The notes: generated from the letters alone by a model not told the origin. A DNA stretch of 60,028 bases from Bacteroidota bacterium (GCA_947479085.1 CANJYB010000023.1:1-60028), one strand, 5' to 3'. Shown: positions 23,206 to 32,378, counted from the stretch's first letter. Numbers and translations are program-made.

Positions 23206-24453
23206 ATGAAACTAAAAAAGCCAAGTCTTTTAGTACAGATATTCCTCGGCATGGTGCTGGGAATTATCGTAGGGTATTTCTGGAAAGATGTTGCTGTTAA
23301 CCTCCATATCCTGAGCGATATTTTCATGCGGTTAATCAAAATGATTATCGCTCCATTGGTATTTTCGGTATTGGTGGTGGGCATTGCCAAGGTAGGCGAT
23401 TTTAAGTCGGTAGGGCGTATAGGAATAAAAACCCTTCTCTATTTTACCACAGCAGCCATCATTGCTTTATTATTAGGTTTATTGCTGGTCGATTTATTCG
23501 AACCCGGAAAAACCATGCTCATCACCCTTCCCGGTGCTGCCGAAGCCACAGGGCTGGAAGCGGCCAAAGGTTTTGATGCCAAAACATTTATCGAACACCT
23601 CATTCCTTCCAGCATTGCCGATGCTATGGCTAAAAACGAAATCCTACCCATTGTTATTTTCGCTTTGTTCTTTGGGGTGGCTGCTGCATCCATTGGTAAA
23701 AAAGGAAAAGAAGTAGTCAGCTTTTTTGATGCTGTATCTCATATCATGTTTAAGGTAACCAATTACGTCATGGCTTTTGCTCCGCTTGGCGTATTTGGTG
23801 CCATAGCTGCAGTGGTGGCCAAGCAAGGCATTGGAGTCCTTACCGGTTATGTTTATTTAATTTCAGAGTTCTACCTGGGCCTTATTCTGTTTGTTTTTGT
23901 TATACTGTTTTCAGTATGTGCGGCTTTCAAAATAAACTTCATCAGTTTATTGTCCCATATCAAAGAACCGGTATTATTAGCCTTCAGCACCGCCAGCTCG
24001 GAAGCTGCAATGCCAAAAACCATTGAAGCATTGGAGAAATACGGCTGTTCCAACCGCATTGTAAGTTTTGTACTTCCCCTGGGGTATTCCTTTAACCTCG
24101 ATGGAAGTATGATGTACATGACCTTTGCCACTGTATTTATCGCTCAGGCTTACGGAGTGCCAATGACCGTCAGCCAGCAGATTACCATGTTATTGATTTT
24201 ATTAATTACCAGCAAAGGCATTGCCGGCATTCCCCGTGCATCCTTAGTAGTCATTGCCGGTATGCTCGATTATTTCCACATCCCTGCTGCAGGTCTCCTC
24301 CTCCTCCTTGGCATCGACCAGGTGCTGGACATGGGTCGCGCTGCCACCAATGTGGTAGGTAATGCAGTAGCTACTGCCGTTGTTTCCAAATGGGAAGGGG
24401 AGCTGCATACCCATAAAATTGATAAGGATATTGATGAGGTGAAGTTGGATTGA
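23206..24453 (+). CDS. Dicarboxylate/amino acid:cation symporter (DAACS family)
   Basis: The 415-residue carrier has the glutamate-transporter fold. Diagnostic segments are AFSTASSEAAMPKTIEAL (the serine-rich re-entrant hairpin), GYSFNLDGSMMYMTFATVFIAQ (family motif in helix 7), SKGIAGIPRASLV (second hairpin) and GIDQVLDMGRAATNVVGNAVA in helix 8. It imports C4-dicarboxylates or acidic amino acids with protons or sodium through the inner membrane. The Arg in DMGRAATNV is at the position often linked to acidic substrates. Which substrate cannot be settled by eye. Confidence 0.92.
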   Translation: MKLKKPSLLVQIFLGMVLGIIVGYFWKDVAVNLHILSDIFMRLIKMIIAPLVFSVLVVGIAKVGDFKSVGRIGIKTLLYFTTAAIIALLLGLLLVDLFEPGKTMLITLPGAAEATGLEAAKGFDAKTFIEHLIPSSIADAMAKNEILPIVIFALFFGVAAASIGKKGKEVVSFFDAVSHIMFKVTNYVMAFAPLGVFGAIAAVVAKQGIGVLTGYVYLISEFYLGLILFVFVILFSVCAAFKINFISLLSHIKEPVLLAFSTASSEAAMPKTIEALEKYGCSNRIVSFVLPLGYSFNLDGSMMYMTFATVFIAQAYGVPMTVSQQITMLLILLITSKGIAGIPRASLVVIAGMLDYFHIPAAGLLLLLGIDQVLDMGRAATNVVGNAVATAVVSKWEGELHTHKIDKDIDEVKLD

Positions 24454-24830
24454 GTTTTTAGCGCGTCAGCAATTCCCCTCTATGATAGGAACAGGGCTAG
24501 AAGTCCCGGGTTATTCGGGAGTGATACGAATTAATCTCCCCGGTCCTCTGCGTAATTCTCCGTTTCCTCTGCGGTAAAAAACCCTAAAACCTTAAAAAAC
24601 GATAAAAAAACTTCTCAATTCCCTCTTCCAAAACCACCCAAAAACAAAAAAATCGGACCCCTCGCCTGTCACTCACAGGCAAAAACGACCGCTTAACTGC
24701 CCAAAACGACCAAACTCTCAAACTGCCCCCTTTTTCTCGAAATTAATTTGGAACTTTGCAACGCGTAAGATTCAATATTAATTAATCAATAAACTTAAAA
24801 TATAAATTTTACCATTTAAAATAGATTTAG
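24454..24830. other. Intergenic region without a gene
   Basis: About 380 bases, C/A-rich on the plus strand. It contains a small hairpin GCCTGT-CACTC-ACAGGC (24664-24680) and, on the minus strand, two direct copies of GGGCAGTT-n-GGTCGTTTT spaced about 21-25 bases. A CTCTGCG-type remnant lies near 24545-24575. No open frame with a start is convincing. A small RNA cannot be excluded but there is no clear promoter for one. Confidence 0.4.
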
Positions 24831-24838
24831 TACGTTTG
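24831..24838 (+). promoter_or_regulatory. -7 promoter box of the ExbB-TonB operon
   Basis: TACGTTTG is a perfect consensus match, followed by an A-rich leader of about 75 bases before the ATG at 24916. Confidence 0.6.
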
Positions 24839-24915
24839 TTGCCCGAAAAAAAATAAGTAATAATTAATATAAAAAATAGTAATAAAAATAAATAATTTAA
24901 AACCAAAAAATCAAT

Positions 24916-25713
24916 ATGAGTAATCAAAAAACAACAAAAGGCGGATTCAACTTTATGTCTGCATTAGTAGCAATTGTAGTTTCAATTGTAGTAGGTATCG
25001 TTATTTACAGCGTAGTATTGGGTGCTGCCGGAAATTTTGATGCGGAAGGGCATCCGAAACCGGGAAATTACCTTGGAATGATGTACAAAGGAGGTTTCAT
25101 TGTGCCTTTGTTAATCGGAATTTTGATTATCGTTGTTACTTTTTCTATCGAGCGTATCATCACCATTGCCCGTGCTAAAGGAAAAGGAAACACTACCACA
25201 TTTGTAAAAAACATCAAAGCAATGATTGCTGCTCATCAATACAATGATGCTATTGCAGCTTGCGACAAACAACAAGGTTCATTGGCTAACGTGGTACGTG
25301 CCGGAGTGGAAAAATTAAAAGCAATCCATGATGATGGAAGCATGAACAAAGAAACAAAAGTGGCTGCTTTGCAAAAAGAAATTGAAGAAGCTACTTCTTT
25401 GGAATTACCAATGTTATCTAAAAACCTGGTAATTATCTCTACTTGTGCTTCTATTGCTACACTTTGGGGACTAATCGGAACAGTATTAGGGATGATTCGT
25501 TCATTTGCCGCTCTTGCTGCTGCAGGTGCTCCTGATACCAATGCGTTATCTCAAGGTATCTCTGAGGCTCTTATCAATACCGCTTTAGGTATTACCGCTT
25601 CCGTTATCGGAATCATCATGTACAACTATTTCTCTACCCGTGTAGATGCTATTACTTATAGTATGGACGAAGCAGGATTTACCATTGTACAATCTGTTAG
25701 TGCTGCTGAATAA
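24916..25713 (+). CDS. exbB: ExbB/TolQ-type proton channel protein
   Basis: The 265-residue inner-membrane protein has three membrane segments: near residues 15-37, 55-75 as GGFIVPLLIGILIIVVTFSIER, and two closely spaced ones in the C-terminal half (IISTCASIATLWGLIGTVLGMI, ALINTALGITASVIGIIMY). The MotA/TolQ/ExbB signature GLIGTVLGMIRSF is clear. With ExbD it forms the proton-driven motor that powers TonB. It is the first gene of an eight-gene operon. Confidence 0.92.
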   Translation: MSNQKTTKGGFNFMSALVAIVVSIVVGIVIYSVVLGAAGNFDAEGHPKPGNYLGMMYKGGFIVPLLIGILIIVVTFSIERIITIARAKGKGNTTTFVKNIKAMIAAHQYNDAIAACDKQQGSLANVVRAGVEKLKAIHDDGSMNKETKVAALQKEIEEATSLELPMLSKNLVIISTCASIATLWGLIGTVLGMIRSFAALAAAGAPDTNALSQGISEALINTALGITASVIGIIMYNYFSTRVDAITYSMDEAGFTIVQSVSAAE

Positions 25714-25756
25714 TTTTTTCAGAAGTAAAATTAATATTTAACCAATAAAATAAGAT

Positions 25757-26419
25757 ATGCCTAAAATAAAACTGCCGAAAGGCAACCCATCACTTGATAT
25801 GACTCCAATGGTGGATTTGGCGTTCCTTTTGGTTACTTTCTTTATGCTTACTGCATCTGTTCGTATGACAGAGCCTGTTATTGTTGATACTCCCGATTCT
25901 CATTCCGATAAATTATTACCTGAAAATGTAATTTTATTGTCGGTCGATAAACGTGGAAAAGCATTTTTCAATATCAGTAATGCAGAAGTGAGAGTAAAAA
26001 CACTGGAAAGAATGGGCAAAGAATACAACATGACATTTACACCTGCCGAAATAAAAGCTTTTGGTAAAATGACCAGCTTTGGGGTGCCGATGAAACAGTT
26101 GAAACAATTCATTGCCATGAGTGAAAAGGAAAAAGAAAAATTCAATTCACCCGGTGTACCATTAGATTCGCTGGACAATCAATTATCCAACTGGATACGA
26201 TACGGACACATACAGGAACGTACATTAGCCAAACAGGCGCAGGACAAAGCAAAAAGCCTTGGCCGTGAGTTTAAGGATACCCCTTTGCGTTTTGCTATTA
26301 AAGCAGATGCTCAGGCCAATTTCCTGAATGTAAGAGATGTAATAAAGGTACTTACCGATAACGACATTTATGTGTTCAACCTCATCACCAACCTTGAAAA
26401 AGGGGATGATGTAAAATAG
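25757..26419 (+). CDS. exbD: ExbD/TolR-type protein (first copy)
   Basis: One N-terminal membrane helix (about 16-35) carries the essential Asp in MTPMVDLAFLLVTFFMLTAS. The remaining periplasmic part is longer than in E. coli ExbD (220 versus ~140 residues) because of an insert of mixed helices between about 80 and 165. The C-terminal segment RFAIKADAQANFLNVRDVIKVLTDNDIYVFNLIT is the usual ExbD beta-alpha-beta unit. It pairs with ExbB in the energy-transducing complex. The second ExbD downstream may form mixed dimers with it. Confidence 0.92.
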   Translation: MPKIKLPKGNPSLDMTPMVDLAFLLVTFFMLTASVRMTEPVIVDTPDSHSDKLLPENVILLSVDKRGKAFFNISNAEVRVKTLERMGKEYNMTFTPAEIKAFGKMTSFGVPMKQLKQFIAMSEKEKEKFNSPGVPLDSLDNQLSNWIRYGHIQERTLAKQAQDKAKSLGREFKDTPLRFAIKADAQANFLNVRDVIKVLTDNDIYVFNLITNLEKGDDVK

Positions 26420-26428
26420 TACAATACT

Positions 26429-26461
26429 AACTTTAGACTTTAAACTTTTTAACTTTAAACT
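26429..26461. repeat. Simple intergenic repeat (ACTTTAAACTTTTTAACTTTAAAC)
   Basis: Short near-repeats of ACTTTAAAC between two exbD genes. No gene. Confidence 0.45.
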
Positions 26462-26467
26462 AATAAT

Positions 26468-27127
26468 ATGGCAGAAGTAAATACCGGTGACGGTGGCGGG
26501 CATGGCAAACATGATAAGAAGAGGGCCAAAAAGTCTTCTACCCGAATAGACATGACACCCATGGTGGATTTAGCGTTCCTGCTCCTTACGTTCTTCGTAT
26601 TGACATCCACCTTCAGCAAATCAAAGGTGATGGAGATACCTTTTCCAAAAGATCCTAAGGATTTGAAAGTACAGCAAAAAGTAAACAATGCGATTACCTT
26701 TTTATTGACCAAAGACAATAAAATATTTTATTACAACGGAGCGTTTTATCTTCCCGGAAACAAAGAAGGGAAACCGGAAACCACCATTACAGAAAAAGAT
26801 TTTTCAGCCAAAGGAATTCATGAATTATTGTTGGACAGAAACAAACCAACAATAGACGCTATCAAAAAGCTGGAAGAACAGTATAAAAATAAAACCATTG
26901 TTGCAGATACTTTTAAGGTAAGAGCTTTAAGAGAACAAGGCAGAAAAGCAGTTCCTGAAAAAGGAATCCCTGCTGCATTAACCGTTCTTATTAAAACAGA
27001 CGACCAGGCAGTTTACAAAAATGTGGTCGACCTGATAGACGAGGTAAAAGTATGTAACATTGGTATTTATGCCATTGTAGACATGATGCCAAGCGAGAAA
27101 AAACTAATTGACGAGAAAGTAAAATAA
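26468..27127 (+). CDS. exbD: ExbD/TolR-type protein (second copy)
   Basis: It has the same plan as the preceding gene: a basic/Gly-rich cytoplasmic start, the helix with Asp in IDMTPMVDLAFLLLTFFVLTSTF, a long periplasmic part, and the C-terminal unit ALTVLIKTDDQAVYKNVVDLIDEVKVCNIGIYAIVDM. The 219-residue length matches the first copy, but sequence identity outside the helix is limited, so the duplication is old. Two ExbD genes next to one ExbB are common in Bacteroidota TonB systems. Confidence 0.92.
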   Translation: MAEVNTGDGGGHGKHDKKRAKKSSTRIDMTPMVDLAFLLLTFFVLTSTFSKSKVMEIPFPKDPKDLKVQQKVNNAITFLLTKDNKIFYYNGAFYLPGNKEGKPETTITEKDFSAKGIHELLLDRNKPTIDAIKKLEEQYKNKTIVADTFKVRALREQGRKAVPEKGIPAALTVLIKTDDQAVYKNVVDLIDEVKVCNIGIYAIVDMMPSEKKLIDEKVK

Positions 27128-27142
27128 TTTAAGAGATACAAC

Positions 27143-27955
27143 ATGCCGGAAAAAACATTATTTAATGAATGGACAGATGTGGTAGCCGAAGGCCGTAATT
27201 CCCTTGTTTTTGAAGAAAGAAACAAGACCTACGGAGCTTTTGAACTGCGCAGAACATACAATCGTACGGTTACCATTGCGCTTACCATAGCGGTAGCCTC
27301 ATTTATATTATTGGTAAGTATTCCCAAAATCATGGAACTGATAGAAGGAATGAAAACGGAAGAGGTAAAAAATGTGGAAATTACTTCTGCAGATTTAACA
27401 CCTCCGCCATTGGATGACCAGTTACCACCACCACCACCACCACCACCGCCACCACCGGTTGAGCAAACCATTAAGTTTACTCCTCCTGTAGTTACTGACG
27501 AGGTAGTGGTAGATCCGCCACCTGTAATTACCGAAGATTCTCCTAAGATAAGTACAGAAACACACGAAGCCACAGGCGACCAGGACATTGTTATTCCTGA
27601 AGAAACCAACGTGGTGGTAGCACCTAAAGAAGATGAGATATTCTTAGTGGTGGAGCAGCCTGCCGATTTTCCGGGAGGAGTAAATGAAATGTATAAATTT
27701 ATCCAGAAAAGTGTACAGTATCCGCAGGTGGAAAAAGAAGCCGGAATTACCGGAACCTGTTACGTATCCTTTGTGGTAGAGAAAAACGGAAGTATAACCG
27801 ATGTAACCATTGCCCGCGGAGTTTCCGGAGGCCCTGGATGTGATAAAGAAGCAATGCGTGTGGTAAAAGCTATGCCGGCCTGGAAACCAGCCCGTCAGGC
27901 AGGTCACGAGGTGCGTTGTCGTTTTACTTTGCCTATTAAGTTCTCGATAAAATAA
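27143..27955 (+). CDS. tonB: TonB energy transducer
   Basis: It has a cytoplasmic N-terminus (~45 residues), one membrane helix (TVTIALTIAVASFILLVSIP) and a periplasmic linker with eleven consecutive prolines (encoded near 27424-27456) plus further PPV/PPP motifs. The C-terminal TonB domain is about 95 residues (PADFPGGVNEMYKFIQKSVQYP ... GTCYVSFVVEKNGSITDVTI ... MPAWKPARQAG). It carries energy from ExbBD to outer-membrane receptors. The YP and W/PA motifs of the C-terminal domain are intact. Confidence 0.93.
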   Translation: MPEKTLFNEWTDVVAEGRNSLVFEERNKTYGAFELRRTYNRTVTIALTIAVASFILLVSIPKIMELIEGMKTEEVKNVEITSADLTPPPLDDQLPPPPPPPPPPPVEQTIKFTPPVVTDEVVVDPPPVITEDSPKISTETHEATGDQDIVIPEETNVVVAPKEDEIFLVVEQPADFPGGVNEMYKFIQKSVQYPQVEKEAGITGTCYVSFVVEKNGSITDVTIARGVSGGPGCDKEAMRVVKAMPAWKPARQAGHEVRCRFTLPIKFSIK

Positions 27956-27960
27956 TAGCA

Positions 27961-28191
27961 GTGTTTACCGGAAGTAATCCTGCTTTTGATAAATTACGCC
28001 TCTATTCCAGTTATGTTATGGTGGTGGTGTATCTTACACTCGGGATAATATTCTTTTTTACTGATATAGCCGAAACTACTTTCCCGTCTTACAGAAAAGA
28101 AATCGGCTGTACAATGATGATTTACTCGGTAATCAGATTTTTTTTAACCTTTAGAAAAAATAGAAGAGAAAAAGATGAGTTTTCGGATTAA
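27961..28191 (+). CDS. Small two-helix membrane protein, copy 1
   Basis: The 76-residue product starts at GTG 27961, five bases after the tonB stop. An alternative ATG start at 28018 would cut into the first helix. It has two membrane segments (YVMVVVYLTLGIIFFFTDI and IGCTMMIYSVIRFFLTF) and a very basic tail (RKNRREKDE). The next gene is a paralogue, overlapping by 17 bases. No function is known; the position suggests it belongs to the TonB complex. Confidence 0.7.
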   Translation: MFTGSNPAFDKLRLYSSYVMVVVYLTLGIIFFFTDIAETTFPSYRKEIGCTMMIYSVIRFFLTFRKNRREKDEFSD

Positions 28192-28456
28192 AATAAAACA
28201 TACATGGAACATGATTCGCTTTTACCTGAGCTTCATGTTGCTGTCTTTTTATTTAACCGTAGCTTTTCTTTTCCTTTTCACAGATATGTGGAAAGACCTT
28301 ATTCCAAACGGAAGAGGTTTAATAGGCATCATTCTTCTGTTGTTCGGAGCCTTCCGCTTTTTTGTAGCATACCGAAGGTTTAAAACCAAAAAAGCCCGCA
28401 TCCTTGCTATCAAATCTTTCAAAAAAGAAACTCCAAAAGAAACTACCGTTGAATAA
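28175..28456 (+). CDS. Small two-helix membrane protein, copy 2
   Basis: The 93-residue paralogue of the preceding product has the same layout: FYLSFMLLSFYLTVAFLFLFTDMW, a short loop (PNGRGLIG), then IILLLFGAFRFFVAYRRF, and a basic tail. The shared pattern is a Tyr/Leu-rich first helix ending in FFFTD/FLFTD, a turn, and a second helix ending in an aromatic-Arg motif. The gene overlaps its neighbours on both sides, which implies translational coupling with the PstS-like gene. Confidence 0.75.
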   Translation: MSFRIKIKHTWNMIRFYLSFMLLSFYLTVAFLFLFTDMWKDLIPNGRGLIGIILLLFGAFRFFVAYRRFKTKKARILAIKSFKKETPKETTVE

Positions 28457-29369
28457 ATACATCATTATACTATTTGTTTCTGTTCTTATTTATGCCTGTG
28501 CCGGCACATCCAATGAACCAACCGATACAGCCACTTCGGGAGAAGTAAGCATTCGGGTGGATGAATCGTTTCAGCAATTATTCGATACCCAGATTTATAC
28601 CTTCGAAAGTTTATATCCCAATGCACATGTAAAAGCAAGATACATGTCCGAAACCGATGCCCTGCAACAAATGATTGATGATTCCTGTAAAGTGGTGGTG
28701 ATGTGCCGCGACCTGACAAAAGACGAACGCAAATCATTCGAACAGAAAAACATTTATCCTATTTCCACCAAAATAGCCGAAGATGCGATTGCTTTAATAG
28801 TAAACCCGGAAAACACAGATTCTACTTTAACCATCGACAGAATAAAGTCCATCCTGTTGGGCACCGATAGCTTATGGAACCAGGTGGACCCGAAAAGTAA
28901 TCTGGGAAAAATAAAAGTAGTGTTTGACAATGCCGGTTCGGCCAACGAACGCTATATGAAAGATACCGTATTAATGGGAAAAGAATTTGGTAAAAACACA
29001 TTTGCTGTTAAATCAAATCCGGAAGTGATAGATTTTGTGAGTAAAAACAAAAATGCCATCGGTTTTTTAAGTGTAAACTGGATAAGCGACAGAGATGACA
29101 CCGTGGCACTTAATTTCCTTAAAAAAGTGAACGTTTTAGCCATTAAGAAAAACGATACTGCCGAAGCCTACCAGCCTTACCAGGCATATATTAAAACCAA
29201 GGATTATCCCTTCTGCAGAGACATATACACCATCAACCGCCAGACAAGAAATGGTCTTGGTATGGGATTTGTATCCTTTGTAGCCGGAGAGAAAGGTCAG
29301 TTGATGATTTTGAAGGCAGGATTGGTTCCGGCCATTGCTCCCACCCGAATGGTGAGAATAAGTTATTAA
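28449..29369 (+). CDS. PstS-like phosphate-binding lipoprotein
   Basis: The frame opens at TTG 28404, but the TTG at 28449, overlapping the previous stop codon, begins right at a lipoprotein signal (NKYIIILFVSVLIYAC). The ~290-residue mature part is a PBP-like (type II periplasmic-binding) domain: VSIRVDESFQQLFDTQIYTF, DSCKVVVMCRDLTKDE, DAIALIVNPENTDSTLT, NAGSANERYMKD and the final GLGMGFVSFVAGEKGQLM. The family binds phosphate for the PstCAB importer, but no permease genes are here. Sitting in a TonB operon, it may instead be a surface or periplasmic sensor or scaffold. Confidence 0.8.
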   Translation: MNKYIIILFVSVLIYACAGTSNEPTDTATSGEVSIRVDESFQQLFDTQIYTFESLYPNAHVKARYMSETDALQQMIDDSCKVVVMCRDLTKDERKSFEQKNIYPISTKIAEDAIALIVNPENTDSTLTIDRIKSILLGTDSLWNQVDPKSNLGKIKVVFDNAGSANERYMKDTVLMGKEFGKNTFAVKSNPEVIDFVSKNKNAIGFLSVNWISDRDDTVALNFLKKVNVLAIKKNDTAEAYQPYQAYIKTKDYPFCRDIYTINRQTRNGLGMGFVSFVAGEKGQLMILKAGLVPAIAPTRMVRISY

Positions 29370-29394
29370 ACAAAATAAAACGAGAAAAGACGAA

Positions 29395-30990
29395 ATGAAA
29401 AAAGTGAGATTATTTTTTAGTGCGAGTATGTTAATATCCTCTGCATTGTTTTCACAAACCTTAAACGATGCCATTAAGCAAACCACCAACGAACAGTTTG
29501 AGCCGGCAGAAGCTACCTTTAAATCATTGGTACAGTCGAACCCAACCAGCGGAGAAATCTACTTTTATTACGGTGAGAATTTTTTCAGAAATGATAAAAA
29601 AGACCAGGCTGCGCCATTATATAACAAAGCAGTGGAAGTAAATGCTACCAGTCCTTTTGGTTATATCGGTCAGGGAAAAATATTATGGGAACAGGGAAAA
29701 CAAACGGAGGCAAAAGCAAGTTTCTATAAAGCACAAACCCTTTCCTCAAATAAAAATGCAACCGTATTGATGAAAATTGCAGAAGAATACATCAATGCGG
29801 AACAGAAAAACCTGGTAGATGCTTTTACATTGCTGGATCTTGCTGCCAAACTGGAACCTAAAAATCCGGAAGTATTTGTGTTGATGGGAGACGCTTTCCT
29901 TGAACAGAACAATGGTAACAAAGCCATTGAAAATTATGAAAAAGCTGCTGCCCTTGACCCAAAATCGGTGAGAGCAACCCTTAAACAAGGTCAGTTATGG
30001 AACAGAAGCCGTAATTATGAAAAAGCATTGGAATTTTATAAAAAAGCAAAACTTATCGACTCTTCCTTTGCTCCTGCTTATCGCGAATTGGCAGAGATTT
30101 ATTTCCGTGCAGGACAATACAAAACTGCTTCTGCTCAATATAAGCGTTACCTGGAGCTGAATCCGAACTGCAGTGCAAAAGCACGTTATGCAGGTTTCCT
30201 TGAAGAGGCTAAGCAATATGCTGAATCTGTTGAAGCTGCTAAAGAAGCTTTAAAATGTGATTCTAACAATGTGTTTTTATATCGCTACTTAGCTTTTGAC
30301 TATTATTTCCTTAAAAATTACGAGGATGGCATGAAAGCAAGCAAGAAGTACTTTGCGAAAAAAACGCCTGATGTAAAAGAGATTCCTCAGGATTATGAGT
30401 ACCGTGGTAAATTTTATGCTCAGACCGGTAGCGATTCATTAGCCATTATTGATTTCAAAAAGGCAATGGAAATGGATACTACCCGTAAAGAATTAAATAA
30501 CGATATTGCCGGGATTTACATGAAACTGAAAAAATTTAAGGAAGCTATTGAAATTTATCAGCGTAAAATTAAAGCCGGAAAAGGAAATGTGAACGATTCA
30601 CTTGCTATTGGTCGTGCTTATTATTACTCTAAGGATTATGTAAATGCAGATACTACTTTTGCTGATGTTATTCGTTTGCGTCCTTCCTTTTACCAGGGTT
30701 ATTTGTGGAGAGCCAAAACGAATGTGCAAATGGACCCTGACCCGAAAACAAGTGGTAAATGGGCTGCAAAATCCTATTACGAAGGGTTTATTGCCAAGTT
30801 GAAACCGGAAGATACCGAAAAGCAAAAGACTTTTATTATTGAAGCTTATAATTATCTTGGGTTTTATAACCTGAACAAAAAGGAATACTGTACTGCCAAA
30901 TCTTTTTTCCTTTTAGTCTTTAACCTGGATCAAACCAATGCTACTGCAAAAAAAATATTGGATAGCCCGGAAAGTAAAAAGTGTCAGTAA
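29395..30990 (+). CDS. TPR-repeat periplasmic protein
   Basis: Signal peptide 1-22 (cleavage after LFSQ). The mature 509 residues are built from about ten tetratricopeptide units, for example NNGNKAIENYEKAAALDPKS, NYEKALEFYKKAKLIDSSFAP and QYKTASAQYKRYLELNPNCS. TPR proteins act as scaffolds. It is the last gene of the ExbB-ExbD-TonB operon and ends 20 bases before a strong terminator, so it probably assembles or couples that system in the periplasm. Several Cys residues near the C-terminus (YCTAKSFF, KKCQ) could form a disulphide. Confidence 0.85.
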   Translation: MKKVRLFFSASMLISSALFSQTLNDAIKQTTNEQFEPAEATFKSLVQSNPTSGEIYFYYGENFFRNDKKDQAAPLYNKAVEVNATSPFGYIGQGKILWEQGKQTEAKASFYKAQTLSSNKNATVLMKIAEEYINAEQKNLVDAFTLLDLAAKLEPKNPEVFVLMGDAFLEQNNGNKAIENYEKAAALDPKSVRATLKQGQLWNRSRNYEKALEFYKKAKLIDSSFAPAYRELAEIYFRAGQYKTASAQYKRYLELNPNCSAKARYAGFLEEAKQYAESVEAAKEALKCDSNNVFLYRYLAFDYYFLKNYEDGMKASKKYFAKKTPDVKEIPQDYEYRGKFYAQTGSDSLAIIDFKKAMEMDTTRKELNNDIAGIYMKLKKFKEAIEIYQRKIKAGKGNVNDSLAIGRAYYYSKDYVNADTTFADVIRLRPSFYQGYLWRAKTNVQMDPDPKTSGKWAAKSYYEGFIAKLKPEDTEKQKTFIIEAYNYLGFYNLNKKEYCTAKSFFLLVFNLDQTNATAKKILDSPESKKCQ

Positions 30991-31010
30991 TCAATCTTTA
31001 TAAAAAGTAT

Positions 31011-31049
31011 AAAAGCTCCCTGGCGTTTCAGGGAGCTTTTTTTTTATTA
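31011..31049 (+). terminator. Terminator of the ExbB-TonB operon
   Basis: AAAAGCTCCCTG (31011-31022) pairs with CAGGGAGCTTTT (31029-31040), followed by a run of T. It is a textbook hairpin. Confidence 0.95.
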
Positions 31050-31246
31050 GAATTTGAGTTGCATCTGCCCGAATTTTCATTTTTGTCGCTTTTTTTGATT
31101 TTTTATGCAATTTTAAGGCAACCTTTTTGAAAAATGGCGTAGTATAAATGAGACGATTGTATTTTATGGGGTGAGGCAAAATGGTAGAGATGTGTTTTTG
31201 GTGGGATGGTTGCCTAAAAAAAATAATTTCGCTTGTAAAAAAAATT

Positions 31247-31254
31247 TACTTTTG
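31247..31254 (+). promoter_or_regulatory. -7 promoter box before the T9SS gene cluster
   Basis: TACTTTTG is a perfect consensus match 41 bases before the ATG at 31296. No TTG at proper -33 spacing was found. The rest of the 255-base gap upstream holds nothing else recognisable. Confidence 0.55.
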
Positions 31255-31295
31255 TTGCTCATTTTAAAAATATTAAAAACTTAAACTCTTACACT

Positions 31296-32372
31296 ATGAA
31301 AAAAACTTTACTCTTTATTTCTCTTGTTGCTTTGTCGGTTTTTTCGGCATCTGCTCAGATTACTATTACTTCTGCGGATATAGTAACTCCTAACCATGTA
31401 ATATATCAGGCGAATGATACATTGCCGAATATTTCTGAGGGTACGGCTGGTGCTACTTCTCAAATATGGAATATGACTGCATTGGCACAGCATACTACTG
31501 ATACCTTGAATGTTATTCCTTATGCATGGCAACCTAATGTTAATTTCCCTTCTTCGAATATTGTTTTGAAACAGGGATGGCAAAATCAGTATGCTTTTGG
31601 TTTGAATAATGCGTCTTCGTTTAGTTTTCTGGGGAATGGTGGTTCCGGCAATATAATGGGAACTAATGTTGTTATAAACCAGGTAAATACTCCTGCTGAA
31701 ATAGCTGCGACTTTTCCTTTTACCTTAAATTCGAATTTTGTGAATGATTACACAAGCCGTGCGCAATTTTATTATGGTCAAACAGTTCAGGGTTTGCAGG
31801 TGGATTCAGTAAGAAGTAAATCGATTGTTCATAAAACAGTGGTGGTGGATGCCTGGGGAAGTTTGACTACTCCGCTGGGTACTTATTCTGTTATCAGAAG
31901 TAAGGAAACCAAAATTACTACTGATTCTTTAGATGCTTATATTATAATTGTAGGATTTGGCAGCTGGAATAATGTTCAGGCGAGTATGGATTCTGTGACT
32001 ACTTATTCATGGTGGGCTAATGGGATTGGACTTCCTTTGGTGACTGCTACCATGGATTCGATAGGAGATGTTAATAGAGTATCCTGGTTACAACAATTGC
32101 CTGCTGTGGGTATTAATGAATATACTGAGGGTGGTATGGAAAGTGTGTTTCCTAATCCTGCAGAAAACGAGATTAACTTTGTCGCTGATGCATCAAAACA
32201 ACAATCAATTCAGATTTTTGATATTGCCGGAAGGATGATTGATTCTTTTTTGATTACTAATGAGAAAACTACCGTTAATACTTCGGCTTATTCTAATGGC
32301 TTGTATACTTATAGTGTGATTGGAAAAGATAATTCTGTTATCAACAGAGGTAAATTCACAGTAAATAAATAA
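31296..32372 (+). CDS. T9SS-exported protein, tandem copy 1
   Basis: This 358-residue protein has a signal peptide (KKTLLFISLVALSVFSASAQ), a beta-rich mature domain, and a type A T9SS sorting domain (VFPNPAENEINFVADASKQQ ... NRGKFTVNK). The mature domain contains TVVVDAWGSLTTPLGTYSVIRSKETKI, identical in layout to the following gene. It is expected on the cell surface or secreted. Function unknown. Together with the next two genes it forms a run of three secreted proteins in one transcription unit. Confidence 0.85.
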   Translation: MKKTLLFISLVALSVFSASAQITITSADIVTPNHVIYQANDTLPNISEGTAGATSQIWNMTALAQHTTDTLNVIPYAWQPNVNFPSSNIVLKQGWQNQYAFGLNNASSFSFLGNGGSGNIMGTNVVINQVNTPAEIAATFPFTLNSNFVNDYTSRAQFYYGQTVQGLQVDSVRSKSIVHKTVVVDAWGSLTTPLGTYSVIRSKETKITTDSLDAYIIIVGFGSWNNVQASMDSVTTYSWWANGIGLPLVTATMDSIGDVNRVSWLQQLPAVGINEYTEGGMESVFPNPAENEINFVADASKQQSIQIFDIAGRMIDSFLITNEKTTVNTSAYSNGLYTYSVIGKDNSVINRGKFTVNK

Positions 32373-32378
32373 TATTAT

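Noticed and set aside
28449-29369. Phosphate ABC importer
   Set aside because: Only the binding protein is encoded; PstC, PstA and PstB are absent.
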